In this document: piece by piece, positions 1-8,112 of the stretch
Layout: every line of letters begins with the position of its first letter
Numbering within the stretch: position 1 is the stretch's first letter
Origin: Hyphomicrobiaceae bacterium UBA7697
GTDB lineage: Bacteria > Pseudomonadota > Alphaproteobacteria > Rhizobiales > Methyloligellaceae
Direction: 5' to 3'
Length of the DNA: 64,000 nucleotides
Assembly: GCA_002482645.1 (NCBI GenBank)
Contig: DLGJ01000012.1
Span: forward strand, 186,001-250,000
Notes under the pieces: generated by a model
Database searches by the model: none
What the model saw: the letters and a program-made list of their open reading frames with translations, nothing else
Told to the model about the DNA's origin: nothing
Program-made: the position numbers and the translations under genes

Positions 1-27
1 GAAGAGCCGGGAAACCGCGGCATGCGA

Positions 28-960
28 TCAGTAGAAGAGGCTCGAGACCGATTTCTCTTCGGCCGTGCGGGCAATGGCCTCGCCGAGAAGCGGCGCGATC
101 GAGAGCACGCGGATATTGTGAGCGTTGAGGACGGCATCGCTCGGCTGGATCGAGTCCGTGATCACGAGCTCCGTCAGCTGCGAAGCCATGACGCGCGCGA
201 TGGCACCGCCCGACAAGACGCCATGAGTGATGTAGCCCGTGACCTGCTTGGCGCCCTGCTTCAGAAGCGCCTCCGCGGCATTCACCAGCGTGCCGCCCGA
301 ATCGACGATGTCGTCCACGAGAATGCAGCTATGGCCCGACACGTCGCCGATGACGTTCATCACCTCGGACTCGCCCGGCCGCTCACGGCGCTTGTCGACA
401 ATGGCGAGCGGCGCGTCGATGCGTTTGGCCAGACCGCGCGCGCGCACCACGCCGCCCACGTCCGGCGACACGACCATGATGTTGTCGTTGGCCATTACGT
501 CCTTGATGTCCGAGACCATGGCCGGCGCGGCGAAGAGGTTGTCCGTCGGGATGTCGAAGAAGCCTTGGATCTGTCCGGCATGCAGGTCGAGCGTCAGCAC
601 GCGGTCGGCACCGGCGCGTACGATCATGTTCGCGACGAGCTTCGCCGAGATCGGCGTGCGCGGGCCGGGCTTTCGATCCTGTCTGGCGTAGCCGAAATAG
701 GGGATCACGGCCGTGATGCGCCGCGCCGAGGCGCGTTTCAGCGCGTCGCACAGGATCAGCAATTCCATGAGGTGGTCGTTGGCCGGCGCCGAGGTCGATT
801 GGACGATGAAGACGTCCTCGCCACGGACGTTCTCCTGGACCTCGACGAAGATCTCCTTGTCCGCAAATCGTCGGACAACGCAGCGGGCGAGCGGGGTTTC
901 GAGGTAGTTGGCGATTGCCTCGGCAAGAGGACGGTTGCTGTTGCCTGCAACCAGTTTCAT
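28..960 (-). CDS. prs: Ribose-phosphate pyrophosphokinase (PRPP synthetase)
   Basis: Transfers pyrophosphate from ATP to ribose-5-phosphate, giving PRPP for purine, pyrimidine, histidine and NAD synthesis; cytoplasmic. The 310-residue protein has the usual family length and begins MKLVAGNSNRPLAEAIANYL. It has the flexible-loop and ATP region YFGYARQDRKPGPRTPISAK near residues 95-115, the divalent-cation and ribose region TLDLHAGQIQGFF near 125-140, and the PRPP-binding loop CILVDDIVDSGGT near residue 215. It lies at the left edge, and only 27 bases beyond its stop are visible. The following lipoprotein gene is on the same strand upstream, 162 bases away. Identification is secure. Confidence 0.98.
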   Translation of the reverse strand: MKLVAGNSNRPLAEAIANYLETPLARCVVRRFADKEIFVEVQENVRGEDVFIVQSTSAPANDHLMELLILCDALKRASARRITAVIPYFGYARQDRKPGPRTPISAKLVANMIVRAGADRVLTLDLHAGQIQGFFDIPTDNLFAAPAMVSDIKDVMANDNIMVVSPDVGGVVRARGLAKRIDAPLAIVDKRRERPGESEVMNVIGDVSGHSCILVDDIVDSGGTLVNAAEALLKQGAKQVTGYITHGVLSGGAIARVMASQLTELVITDSIQPSDAVLNAHNIRVLSIAPLLGEAIARTAEEKSVSSLFY

Positions 961-1122
961 GCGTTTGTTCCCCGCAACTCAGCCAATGCGAAGGCAGCCG
1001 GTCGCCTTCGCCACACCCGCGCGCTTTTAACAAGCGTGTGGCACCTGTGTAAACGTTCTAAGTGAATTGGGGTGTGGCCGCGATGGCGGCGGCCCGGGGA
1101 GCCGACCCCCGTGCCGTCCGGG

Positions 1123-2142
1123 CTATTGGACGAGCTTCTTGATGCCCGGGACAGCGGCGCTCGCGGCCGCGTCCGCGATGGCGCCCCAGGGACCGTTCAG
1201 CGATCCCTTCGGAATCGTGTTTTCCTGCGAGACGGTGCCCTTGGTCTTGCCGTTCGGCTCCATCACCCGCCAGTCGATCCGGATTGTCTCCTTGCCCGCA
1301 CCGGCGCTGGTGAGCTTCACCGTGCCGTTGACCGTGTAGACGTTCGTGCCGCGCCGCACGACCTTCACCCCGGCGCGGGGCAGCTGCTTCTTGAGCGCCG
1401 CCGGTAGAGCCCGGCTTCCGTCTCCGGGCGCGCCCGTCACCGAGCCGACGATCACACCGGACGGCGCGGGGGCGGCGCTGGCCGTGGGCTTCGACGCTAC
1501 GGCGGCGCCGGTCGCGGCGGCCGTTCCACCGGCGATCGCGGCCGTCCGTCCAGAGGACGGCGACGAGGCGGTCGCCGGCGGCGATTTGGCGCCACGCCCG
1601 CCGGGCAAATTGGCGGCGAGTTGGGACGCGGTGCTGTTGGCGATGTTGCGGATCGCGGCCGCGTTCATGCCGCGCCACGGATTGGCGTCGGAGCCCCTGG
1701 CGACGACCTCTTCTCCGGAAACGCGGGTGACGCGCTTGCCGGCCGTATCGTTCACGTCCCACACATAGGAAATTCGGGAGCGGTTCCCGTCGACGGCGGA
1801 CAAGAGATAGCCGCGCATCGTGTAGTCCGCTTCGGCGGACCCGCTGGGAAGAATCGTGAGATTCCGGTCCGCGCCGGCGGTCTGCAGGGCTTGAGTGAGT
1901 TGGGTCGCGATATTCTTCGGTGCGCCGACAATGGTTTCGACGGCGATCTTCGGCGAACTGCCGAAGAGGCCGCCCGCGCCTTGCATGATATCGCTCATGC
2001 CCGAACCGCCGCCGCAGCCCGCAAGCCAGACGGCCGTCAAGAGAACGGTGGCGATTGCCACAACGATGCCCTGGAAATTCTCGCTATGGTGCGGCTTTGC
2101 ACCCAACCGACTGCTCCCTCGTTGGTCGCTGAACCCCGTCAT
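1123..2142 (-). CDS. Putative lipoprotein of unknown function
   Basis: Not recognised as a named family. The 339-residue protein has a positively charged N-terminus, a hydrophobic stretch IVVAIATVLLTAVWLAGC and a lipobox (LAGC, cysteine at about residue 43), so it is predicted to be lipidated and exported. The region after the cysteine is Gly/Ser-rich. Two similar small alpha/beta-looking segments follow (about residues 63-175 and 230-339), separated by a low-complexity Ala/Ser/Pro/Gly linker at about 180-230. The second segment mentions no catalytic motif I can name. The N-terminal 24 residues before the hydrophobic stretch are long for a signal peptide, so the true start may lie downstream. 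It sits between prs and pgeF on the same strand. Confidence 0.75.
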   Translation of the reverse strand: MTGFSDQRGSSRLGAKPHHSENFQGIVVAIATVLLTAVWLAGCGGGSGMSDIMQGAGGLFGSSPKIAVETIVGAPKNIATQLTQALQTAGADRNLTILPSGSAEADYTMRGYLLSAVDGNRSRISYVWDVNDTAGKRVTRVSGEEVVARGSDANPWRGMNAAAIRNIANSTASQLAANLPGGRGAKSPPATASSPSSGRTAAIAGGTAAATGAAVASKPTASAAPAPSGVIVGSVTGAPGDGSRALPAALKKQLPRAGVKVVRRGTNVYTVNGTVKLTSAGAGKETIRIDWRVMEPNGKTKGTVSQENTIPKGSLNGPWGAIADAAASAAVPGIKKLVQ

Positions 2143-2231
2143 GCGCCTTGCGCGTGTACGGCCAACGGCGCTTCAACCACGTCTTGGTGCCGCGGGTTCG
2201 AACGCGTGCGTTCGGCCCAAGCTCGTTGGCT

Positions 2232-2275
2232 GGCGCAGCTCACCTAGGGCGCAGCTTACATGGCGCGCAGCTTAC
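2232..2275. repeat. Three imperfect copies of GCGCAGCTTAC
   Basis: Between the lipoprotein and pgeF genes the unit GGCGCAGCTYAC occurs at 2232-2243, 2248-2259 and (as GCGCAGCTTAC) 2265-2275, spaced about 16 bases apart. No gene lies here. It resembles the other short tandem repeats scattered through this window. Confidence 0.6.
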
Positions 2276-2348
2276 TTGGGGAATCCCGAGGCCGTCCAGA
2301 CGCGCGCCGCGTTGGAGGGGCGGCCAATCGGCCTATGGTGAATCAAGC

Positions 2349-3161
2349 TCACGTGAGCACGATGGCGGAAATTTGTCGCCCATAGTCCGGTTCTCCATGA
2401 TGCTGCGAGCGCCGGTAGCTGTAGAAGCGCCATTCGTCGAAGTAGGTGCATAGGCCGAGATCGTAGATGTTGCCGGCGCCGGCCCGCGCGAGCCGGCCGG
2501 CGACATAGGCCGGCAAATCGAAATGCGGTTCGCCCGAGCCTTCGTCATTGGCGAAGAAGATGCCGCTATCGGGCTCCGTTTCGAGGAATTGCGCCTTGTA
2601 GTCCTCGCCGACCTCGTATGCGCCTTGGCTGATGGCGGGGCCGATGGCCGCGACCATGCGTCGTGGCTCCGCGCCGAGGCTCTTCATGGCCTCGACCGTG
2701 GCCTCGACGATGCCGGTGAACGCGCCGCGCCAGCCCGCATGCGCCGCGCCGACGACGCGCGCTTCCGGATCGCAGAGCAAGACGGGCGCGCAATCGGCGG
2801 TGACGATGGCGGCCACGACACCGGGCGTCGCGGTCACGACGGCGTCCGCCTCGGGCCGCGTTTCGGCCGTCCAGGAGCCGTCCGCCACGACGGCGACGTT
2901 CGAATGCTTCTGGTAGACGGTCGCGAGATTGCCGGGCGCGGCGCCGAGAAGCTTTGCGACGCGTATGCGGTTCTCTGCGACGGCTTCGGGCGCATCGCGC
3001 GAACCGACGCCGCAGTTCAGCGACTCGTAGAGACCTTCGGAAGACCCGCCCAGCCGGGTGAAGAAGCCGTGGCCGATGCCGTCGATCGCGGCGAGATTTG
3101 GAGCGTGAATTCTCAGCTTGTCGTCGGTGGTCATAGGCGTTGCGCTCGCATCGTTAGGCAC
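2349..3161 (-). CDS. pgeF: Peptidoglycan editing factor PgeF (YfiH / laccase-domain family)
   Basis: YfiH-family Cu/Zn oxidoreductase-fold protein; in E. coli this family removes misincorporated L-Ser from peptidoglycan precursors, and homologues show purine-nucleoside phosphorylase or polyphenol-oxidase activity in vitro. The 270-residue length is normal. Family motifs are present: VYQKHSNVAVV, VTADCAPVLLCDP, VGAAHAGWRGAFTGIVEATV, AIGPAISQGAYEVGEDY and the C-terminal CTYFDEWRFYSYRRS, supplying the metal-binding His and Cys residues. Two starts are possible: 3161 (MPNDAS) or 3134 (MTTDDK). The first overlaps the upstream methyltransferase gene by 8 bases, suggesting translational coupling in a conserved alphaproteobacterial operon with midA-like and lgt. 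Confidence 0.93.
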   Translation of the reverse strand: MPNDASATPMTTDDKLRIHAPNLAAIDGIGHGFFTRLGGSSEGLYESLNCGVGSRDAPEAVAENRIRVAKLLGAAPGNLATVYQKHSNVAVVADGSWTAETRPEADAVVTATPGVVAAIVTADCAPVLLCDPEARVVGAAHAGWRGAFTGIVEATVEAMKSLGAEPRRMVAAIGPAISQGAYEVGEDYKAQFLETEPDSGIFFANDEGSGEPHFDLPAYVAGRLARAGAGNIYDLGLCTYFDEWRFYSYRRSQHHGEPDYGRQISAIVLT

Positions 3162-4281
3162 TTTGTCCGAAGGCGGGGGGAGGGGGGAGATCCGGGCTGG
3201 CGATGGCCATCGCTTTGAACAGCAGTCCCATGGCCTCGGGGTCGACGAGTCTCGTCGTTCCGGAGACGAGGGTGTCGCGCTGGTCGTCAGTCGCGTCCTC
3301 GCAGAGTTTTTCGAGCCGCGCCTCCAGCCCGAGTTCCAGGAGTAGCGCCCCTTGCGGTTTGGGTCCGTACACGCGAAGCCCCTTGGCCTCGGCGGCGTCC
3401 TTCAAGGCGCCGAAATCGACATGGGCGGTGAGGTCCACCGCGCCCGGGTCGCGCAACGGGTCGGCGAATTTGTGCCGCGAGACAGCCTGAAGCGTATCGC
3501 CGCACTCGGTGGCCTCGTGGCCATAGTCGATAATCAGGGCGGCGAGCGGCGCCTGGCTGGCGCGGCCGGCGAGGGCCGCGACGGTCTCGTTCGCGGCAGG
3601 CCTGATCTCGAGGATCGAGCCCTCCGGCAATTGCTGCAATTGTGCGTCCCGGCGCAGGCCGTCCGATGCGACGGCGGGCCCGTCGCAGAACTCGAAACCG
3701 CCCTTCGCGCCGATCCGGACGCAGCGTTCCCGCCATTGGCCGCCGCGCCACACGATCTGGCGGATCGGGAGCGCGTCGATGAATTCGTTGGCGATCACGA
3801 TCAGCGGGCCCGGCGGCAGCGCCTCGATCCGCTCATGCCACGAGAGGCGGGTCCCGCAACCGGCCAGCGTCTCTTGCTGGACGCCGCGCAGCAGCGGGCT
3901 TGTCTCCACCAGCACCACGTCCGCGCACTCGACGAAGCCGGGGAGACGGTGCAACGCCCGCAAGGCATCGGCCATCAGCGTTCCCCGTCCGGGGCCAAGC
4001 TCCGCGAAGATCACCGGATCGGGCGAACCCATCGATTGCCACACGGCATAGGACCAGAGCCCGAGGAGTTCGCCGAAGACCTGGCTGACTTCCGGGGCCG
4101 TGATGAAGTCGCCACCCGCGCCGATGGGTTGCTTCGAGGGGTAATAACCGGCGGTCGCATCGGAGAGGCACGCATCCATGTAGCACTCGACGCTCATGGG
4201 CCCGCCCCGAACGATCCGTTCCTTCAGGCGCACGCTCAGAAGGGTGCTTTCGATGCTGTGCGAGTTTTGCGCCGGCGTCAT
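3154..4281 (-). CDS. SAM-dependent methyltransferase, MidA/NDUFAF7 family
   Basis: Class I methyltransferase related to MidA/NDUFAF7, which in mitochondria methylates an arginine of a respiratory complex I subunit during assembly. The bacterial role is inferred from the family. The 375-residue protein has the family N-terminal signature (SVECYMDACLSDATAGYY, then GGDFITAPEVSQVFGELLG) and the SAM-binding motif FAELGPGRGTLMADALRAL near residue 95. It is followed by IVIANEFIDALPI and a C-terminal DYGHEATECGDTLQAVSRHK block. It sits in the lgt - midA-like - pgeF operon, with 11 bases to lgt and an overlap with pgeF. Confidence 0.92.
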   Translation of the reverse strand: MTPAQNSHSIESTLLSVRLKERIVRGGPMSVECYMDACLSDATAGYYPSKQPIGAGGDFITAPEVSQVFGELLGLWSYAVWQSMGSPDPVIFAELGPGRGTLMADALRALHRLPGFVECADVVLVETSPLLRGVQQETLAGCGTRLSWHERIEALPPGPLIVIANEFIDALPIRQIVWRGGQWRERCVRIGAKGGFEFCDGPAVASDGLRRDAQLQQLPEGSILEIRPAANETVAALAGRASQAPLAALIIDYGHEATECGDTLQAVSRHKFADPLRDPGAVDLTAHVDFGALKDAAEAKGLRVYGPKPQGALLLELGLEARLEKLCEDATDDQRDTLVSGTTRLVDPEAMGLLFKAMAIASPDLPPPPAFGQSA

Positions 4282-4292
4282 GTTGCGCCTCG

Positions 4293-5120
4293 TCAGGCCG
4301 TGACGGCCGCCTTCCTGCGCGCGCGCCAGATGAGCCAGATGCCGATGAGCACCATCGGTATCGAGTACACCATACCGGGTGTGAGGATACCGATGTCGAG
4401 GGGATGGCCCGGATGCGGCTCGCGCGCGAGTTCCTCCACCAACGAGCGGAAGATGCCGTAGAAAATCAGAAACAGACCGAACACCGTGCCGGGCCGGTTC
4501 AGCTCCTTATAAACATGCGTCGCGATGCGCAGGATGATGAAGAGGACGATGCCTTCCAGCGCGGCCTCGTAGAGCTGGCTCGGATGGCGCGGCAGATCGT
4601 CGGCGCCTGGAAAGACCATGGCCCAGGGCACGTCCGTGGCCCGTCCGTAAACTTCCGAATTGATGAAATTGGCGATGCGCCCGAAGAACAAGCCGAAGGG
4701 CGTGGCGGCCGATGCGATGTCCCCGAGGGAGAGCGGATTGATCCCTTGCGCCTTGGAGAAGAAATATACCGCGAGGACGACGCCGAGCAGACCGCCATGG
4801 AAGGACATGCCGCCGTTCCAGATCGCCGGAATCTCCGCCGGGTTCTGCCAGAAAAAGCTGGGCTCGTAGAACAAGACGAAGCCGAGACGCCCGCCCACCA
4901 CGATGCCGAGCGTGATCCAGAGGAGGAAGTCGTCCGCCTGCCGCACCGTCATGGGCGGCTTGCCGTTCCAGAGGTCGGGACGGGACACGATTCGCCGCCC
5001 GTAGAACCAGCCGAGGAGAATGCCTGCCATGTAGGCGAGGCCGTACCAGCGGATGGACAGGGGCCCCAAGGAGAAGGCGACCGGGTCGACCACGGGAAAG
5101 GGAATTACAAAGAACGGCAT
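4293..5120 (-). CDS. lgt: Prolipoprotein diacylglyceryl transferase
   Basis: Inner-membrane enzyme that moves the diacylglyceryl group of phosphatidylglycerol to the lipobox cysteine of prolipoproteins. The protein shows seven hydrophobic segments, the early IRWYGLAYMAGILLGWFYGR, the MSFHGGLLGV motif with the essential His, and the Lgt signature RIANFINSEVYGRATD. The start was set at 5120 (MPFFVIPFPVVDPVAF) because a GAGG ribosome-binding site lies 4 bases upstream and the family begins close to this point. An upstream in-frame start at 5180 would add 20 charged residues atypical for Lgt. It is first in the leftward operon with the MidA-like gene and pgeF, and divergent from ubiK. Confidence 0.96.
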   Translation of the reverse strand: MPFFVIPFPVVDPVAFSLGPLSIRWYGLAYMAGILLGWFYGRRIVSRPDLWNGKPPMTVRQADDFLLWITLGIVVGGRLGFVLFYEPSFFWQNPAEIPAIWNGGMSFHGGLLGVVLAVYFFSKAQGINPLSLGDIASAATPFGLFFGRIANFINSEVYGRATDVPWAMVFPGADDLPRHPSQLYEAALEGIVLFIILRIATHVYKELNRPGTVFGLFLIFYGIFRSLVEELAREPHPGHPLDIGILTPGMVYSIPMVLIGIWLIWRARRKAAVTA

Positions 5121-5283
5121 TTTGCCTCGGGTGAAACAATCGTGGCGACCCTCTTCCGACCGCCTGTCACTGTCAAGCATACCCTTCGCTTAGCCTGCGC
5201 GGTGCCGAAGAACGAGCCCAGGCTTGCTTGCCTCCGCATGCGCGCTACGCGATAGTCCGGCCGAACGACAGTTTCGCCAAATG

Positions 5284-5319
5284 GAGCTTGGACCGGAGCT
5301 TGGACCGGAGCTTGGGCCA
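5284..5319. repeat. Three tandem 12-bp units (GGAGCTTGGACC)
   Basis: Units at 5284-5295, 5296-5307 and 5308-5319, the last with one change (G for A). They lie in the divergent lgt-ubiK gap, about 65 bases before the ubiK start, and could be part of the ubiK leader. No palindrome is evident. Confidence 0.7.
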
Positions 5320-5383
5320 AGGTTTGGATTTGGACTGGGGCCGAATTCCGGGACGGCGCCATAATATTCGGAGATTGCGCGAG

Positions 5384-5647
5384 ATGACGCAGACCAGCGG
5401 GCGGCTTTTCGACGAGTTGGGCAAGCTGCTCACCGACGCGGCCGGTGCCGCCGACGGTGTGAAGAAAGAGATCGAGGGCGTGATGCGCGGCCAGGCCGAG
5501 CGCATTCTCAACGAACTCGACGTGGTGCAGCGCGAGGAATTCGAGGCGGTCAAAGCGATGGCGCAGAAGGCCCGCGAGGAGAACGAGCTCCTGAAAGCGC
5601 GGATCGCCGCGCTCGAAGCCAAGTTGGCTGTGGATAACCGGGGATAA
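5384..5647 (+). CDS. ubiK: Ubiquinone biosynthesis accessory factor UbiK (BMFP family)
   Basis: Small coiled-coil protein of the membrane fusogenic BMFP family; UbiK binds UbiJ and helps the soluble ubiquinone-biosynthesis metabolon under aerobic conditions. The 87-residue protein begins MTQTSGRLFDELGKLLTDAA, then VMRGQAERILNELDVVQREEFEAV, and ends in a coiled coil KAREENELLKARIAALEAKL, the classic family layout. The start was chosen at 5384 because the family length is about 85-90 and homologues begin here; the open frame upstream to 5228 has no family similarity. It heads the rightward group with the YbjN-like gene and proC, an order common in Hyphomicrobiales. Confidence 0.93.
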   Translation: MTQTSGRLFDELGKLLTDAAGAADGVKKEIEGVMRGQAERILNELDVVQREEFEAVKAMAQKAREENELLKARIAALEAKLAVDNRG

Positions 5648-5708
5648 CGCTTGGGCCGGAGTCGAGTCGAGTCTCGGATTCATCCACAGATTTTTCGCGC
5701 CATCCACA
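5629..5708. promoter_or_regulatory. Cluster of one perfect and two imperfect DnaA boxes
   Basis: TGTGGATAA at 5629-5637 is a perfect DnaA box (complement of TTATCCACA), overlapping the ubiK 3' end. TCATCCACA (5680-5688, one mismatch) and CCATCCACA (5700-5708, two mismatches) follow in inverted orientation. The gap to the next gene also carries an AT-richer stretch near 5740-5770. This may be a DnaA-titration or regulatory site; an origin is not established. Confidence 0.4.
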
Positions 5709-5838
5709 GCAATTCGGCGTGTCGGGACTCCGGCGCCGTTTTGTATGCGGACTCGCCGGTATATAACTGATTCATCTACTGATTCGCGGCTGCTGTTTCT
5801 TGTGCGCGGACCCCTTAACGAGGCCCGAGAGGATTCGC

Positions 5839-6336
5839 ATGGCTTCTATCGAAGCGAGCTACGACCACATCACAAATCCAGTGGACATGCTGGAGCAGAT
5901 AGCAACCATCCGCGACTGGGCGTTCGAACGCAGCACGCCCGACGAGTTGACCCTTTCGGTGGCCGGCGCGTGGTGCGACTACCATATCTCTCTGACATGG
6001 CGGGAAGACTTGGAGGCGCTGCACTTGGCTTGCGCCTTCGATTTCCGTGCAACCACGGCCCGGCTGCCCGAGGTCTACAGGCTCATGGCCAGTATCAACG
6101 AGCAGCTTTGGCTCGGGCATTTCGACCTGTGGCGTCAGGATGGGATGCTGCTCTACCGGAACGGGTTGCTGCTGGCGGGGGCGGAGACTCATGCGGCACA
6201 GTGCGAAGGGTTGCTGACGGCTGCGCTGGAGGCTTGCGAGCGCTACTATCAGAGCTTCCAGTTCGTCTTGTGGGCCGGCAAGACCGCCGAGGAGGCGCTT
6301 GCCGCCACGATGCTCGAGACGCAAGGAACCGCGTGA
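5839..6336 (+). CDS. YbjN domain-containing protein
   Basis: YbjN-family protein (former DUF1790), a type III secretion-chaperone-like fold linked to motility and stress phenotypes in enterobacteria; its biochemical role is unknown. The start at 5839 gives 165 residues, MASIEASYDHITNPVDMLEQ, preceded by a GAGAGGA ribosome-binding site. The core WCDYHISLTWREDLEALHLAC then DFR, and the C-terminal ACERYYQSFQFVLWAGKTAE, are typical for the alphaproteobacterial branch. It lies between ubiK and proC, as in other Hyphomicrobiales. Family assignment is good; function is not predicted. Confidence 0.85.
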   Translation: MASIEASYDHITNPVDMLEQIATIRDWAFERSTPDELTLSVAGAWCDYHISLTWREDLEALHLACAFDFRATTARLPEVYRLMASINEQLWLGHFDLWRQDGMLLYRNGLLLAGAETHAAQCEGLLTAALEACERYYQSFQFVLWAGKTAEEALAATMLETQGTA

Positions 6337-6354
6337 GAAACGGCTTGAGCAACC

Positions 6355-6422
6355 GCAACGGACAGGTCTTCGCAACGGACAGGTCTTCGCAATGGACAGG
6401 TCTTCGCAACGGATAGGTCTTC
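6355..6422. repeat. Four tandem 17-bp units (GCAACGGACAGGTCTTC)
   Basis: Units at 6355-6371, 6372-6388, 6389-6405 and 6406-6422. Units 1 and 2 are identical; units 3 and 4 carry one change each. They fill most of the gap between the YbjN-like gene and proC. They are not a multiple of three within any recognised gene. Confidence 0.85.
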
Positions 6423-6459
6423 GAATGGCGACAGATTCGCGGCGGGCCAAGGCGGCGTC

Positions 6460-7281
6460 ATGACGCTCAGCCTCACTGGCCCCTTGCTCTTGGTCGGCGC
6501 CGGCAAGATGGGCGGCGCGCTGCTCGAGGGATGGCTCAAGCAGGGGCTCGATCCCAAAAGGATATTCATCCGCGACCCGTCGCTGCCGCCCGCGATGGAT
6601 GCGCTGGCGAAGCGGCTCGGCATTGCGGCCTCCACGGCGCCAAAACTGCCGGAAGCCCCCGCCGTCGTCGTCCTTGCGGTGAAGCCCGATCAGGCGGAGA
6701 CCGTGCTGACGGACATCGCCGCGTCGATCGGTCCGGGCACGGTCGTCCTCTCGATCGCCGCAGGGCGCACCTTGGAAAGCCTCGCGCGGGTATTGCCTCC
6801 GGAGAGCGCGGTGGTCCGGGCGATGCCCAATACGCCGGCATCGGTCGGGGCCGGGATGACCGTCTGCGTGGCCAATCCTCATGTCAGCCGCGCTCAAAGA
6901 GACGAATGCGACGCCTTGCTCGCGGCGGTGGGCGAGGTCGCTTGGGTCGAGGACGAGGCGCTGATCGATGCGGTCACGGCCGTCTCGGGCAGCGGCCCGG
7001 CCTATGTGTTTCATCTGGCCGAGTGCTTGGAACGGGCCGGTATCGACGCGGGGCTCGCGCCCGATCTCGCCGCGCGTCTCGCGCGCGCGACCGTCTCCGG
7101 CGCCGGTGCGCTGTTGAAGCAATCCGAACTCGACGCGGCGACGCTGCGAGCGAACGTGACTTCGCCCAAGGGGACGACGGCCGCCGCGCTGGAGGTGCTG
7201 ATGGACGACGATGCGCTGACCGACCTCATGACGCGCGCCGTGGCCGCCGCGGCGAAACGCTCCCGCGAGCTCTCGTCCTGA
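6460..7281 (+). CDS. proC: Pyrroline-5-carboxylate reductase
   Basis: NAD(P)H-dependent reduction of 1-pyrroline-5-carboxylate to L-proline, the last step of proline synthesis; cytoplasmic. The 273-residue length is typical. The Rossmann motif LLVGAGKMGGALLEGWL is near residue 10, PNTPASVGAGMTVCV near 128, and the C-terminal signature includes AVSGSGPAYVFHLAECL (about 178) and VTSPKGTTAAALEVLMDDD (about 232). The start (MTLSLTGPLLLVGAGKM) is immediately after the tandem repeat array. Identification is secure. Confidence 0.97.
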   Translation: MTLSLTGPLLLVGAGKMGGALLEGWLKQGLDPKRIFIRDPSLPPAMDALAKRLGIAASTAPKLPEAPAVVVLAVKPDQAETVLTDIAASIGPGTVVLSIAAGRTLESLARVLPPESAVVRAMPNTPASVGAGMTVCVANPHVSRAQRDECDALLAAVGEVAWVEDEALIDAVTAVSGSGPAYVFHLAECLERAGIDAGLAPDLAARLARATVSGAGALLKQSELDAATLRANVTSPKGTTAAALEVLMDDDALTDLMTRAVAAAAKRSRELSS

Positions 7282-7398
7282 GTCGCGATTAACCTCTTGC
7301 CGGAGGGGCGGCCGTCCCGTCTTTCGATAGCCACTAATTCGGATTATCGTTTCCCTCGACAAGACGCCGAAACGCGTGCCTCAGAGAGGAGTACGGCC

Positions 7399-8079
7399 AT
7401 GTTCGAGGAATTCTCCAGACGCAACAGAGCTGTCATCGCCGCCATGTCGCTTGCCGCGACGCGCGATTGGGGCGAGATCAGCCTTGCGGACATCGCCCAA
7501 GAAGGAAATCTCAGCCTCGCCGATCTCCGGCGGGAATTCGTCTGCAAGAACGATCTCCTGCGCGCCTTTCAGGCGGAGGTCGATGCGCAGGTTCTGGCAC
7601 GCGTCAAACCCGGTGGAGCGGAAGACACCGTCCGCGATCAGGTCTTCGAGGCCGTGATGACGCGGTTCGATATCCTGGCGCCGTACAAGGGGGCGCTGAA
7701 GCGCATCACCCAGTATTTGCGTTGCCGCCCAGGCGAGGCCTCGATGTTCGTCTGTTCGCGGCTCATCTCGCAATATTGGACGCTGTCGAGCGCCGGCGCG
7801 AAGCTGGAAGGTCCGGCCGGGCTGGCGCGTGTCGCGGGCCTTTCGGCCGTTTACGGCAAGGCCTTCAGCGTCTGGCTCGAGGACGATTCGGCGTCTCTCG
7901 ACAAGACGATGGCGACGTTGGACCGCGGGCTGAAGAACGGAGAGCGCGCGCTCGAGAACATGGAGAAGGTTTGCGGGACCGTGTGCGGGTTCCTGCGCGA
8001 ATTTAAGCGCAGCTTCCGGCAAAAGAACCGTCCGGACGGCGAACCGTCCTCGGGTCCAGCCCCGGCTCCATCTGTCTAG
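7399..8079 (+). CDS. TetR-family transcriptional regulator
   Basis: Predicted DNA-binding regulator of 226 residues. The N-terminal 50 residues match the TetR helix-turn-helix: FEEFSRRNRAVIAAMSLAAT, then ISLADIAQEGNLSLADLRREF, though it is more divergent than classical TetR (no aromatic-rich recognition end). The remaining helical ligand domain shows no named motif. The start at 7399 (MFEEFSRR) is chosen for the AGGAG ribosome-binding site 8 bases upstream. It follows proC on the same strand by 117 bases. Ligand and targets are unknown. A closely related annotation would be a COQ9-like/TetR fold protein, since the C-terminal half is long and helical. Confidence 0.7.
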   Translation: MFEEFSRRNRAVIAAMSLAATRDWGEISLADIAQEGNLSLADLRREFVCKNDLLRAFQAEVDAQVLARVKPGGAEDTVRDQVFEAVMTRFDILAPYKGALKRITQYLRCRPGEASMFVCSRLISQYWTLSSAGAKLEGPAGLARVAGLSAVYGKAFSVWLEDDSASLDKTMATLDRGLKNGERALENMEKVCGTVCGFLREFKRSFRQKNRPDGEPSSGPAPAPSV

Positions 8080-8112
8080 ACGTCGCGCTGCCCCGCCAAG
8101 CTGGCAGGCAGG

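Noticed and set aside
1..27. Feature at the left edge
   Set aside because: Only 27 bases, too little to support a call.
2180..2210. GGTTCGAACGCG tRNA-like T loop
   Set aside because: Surrounding 70 bases do not fold to a cloverleaf; probably chance.
5629..5838. Chromosome origin
   Set aside because: Three boxes without a clear AT-rich unwinding element or dnaA/hemE neighbours; kept only as a DnaA-box cluster.
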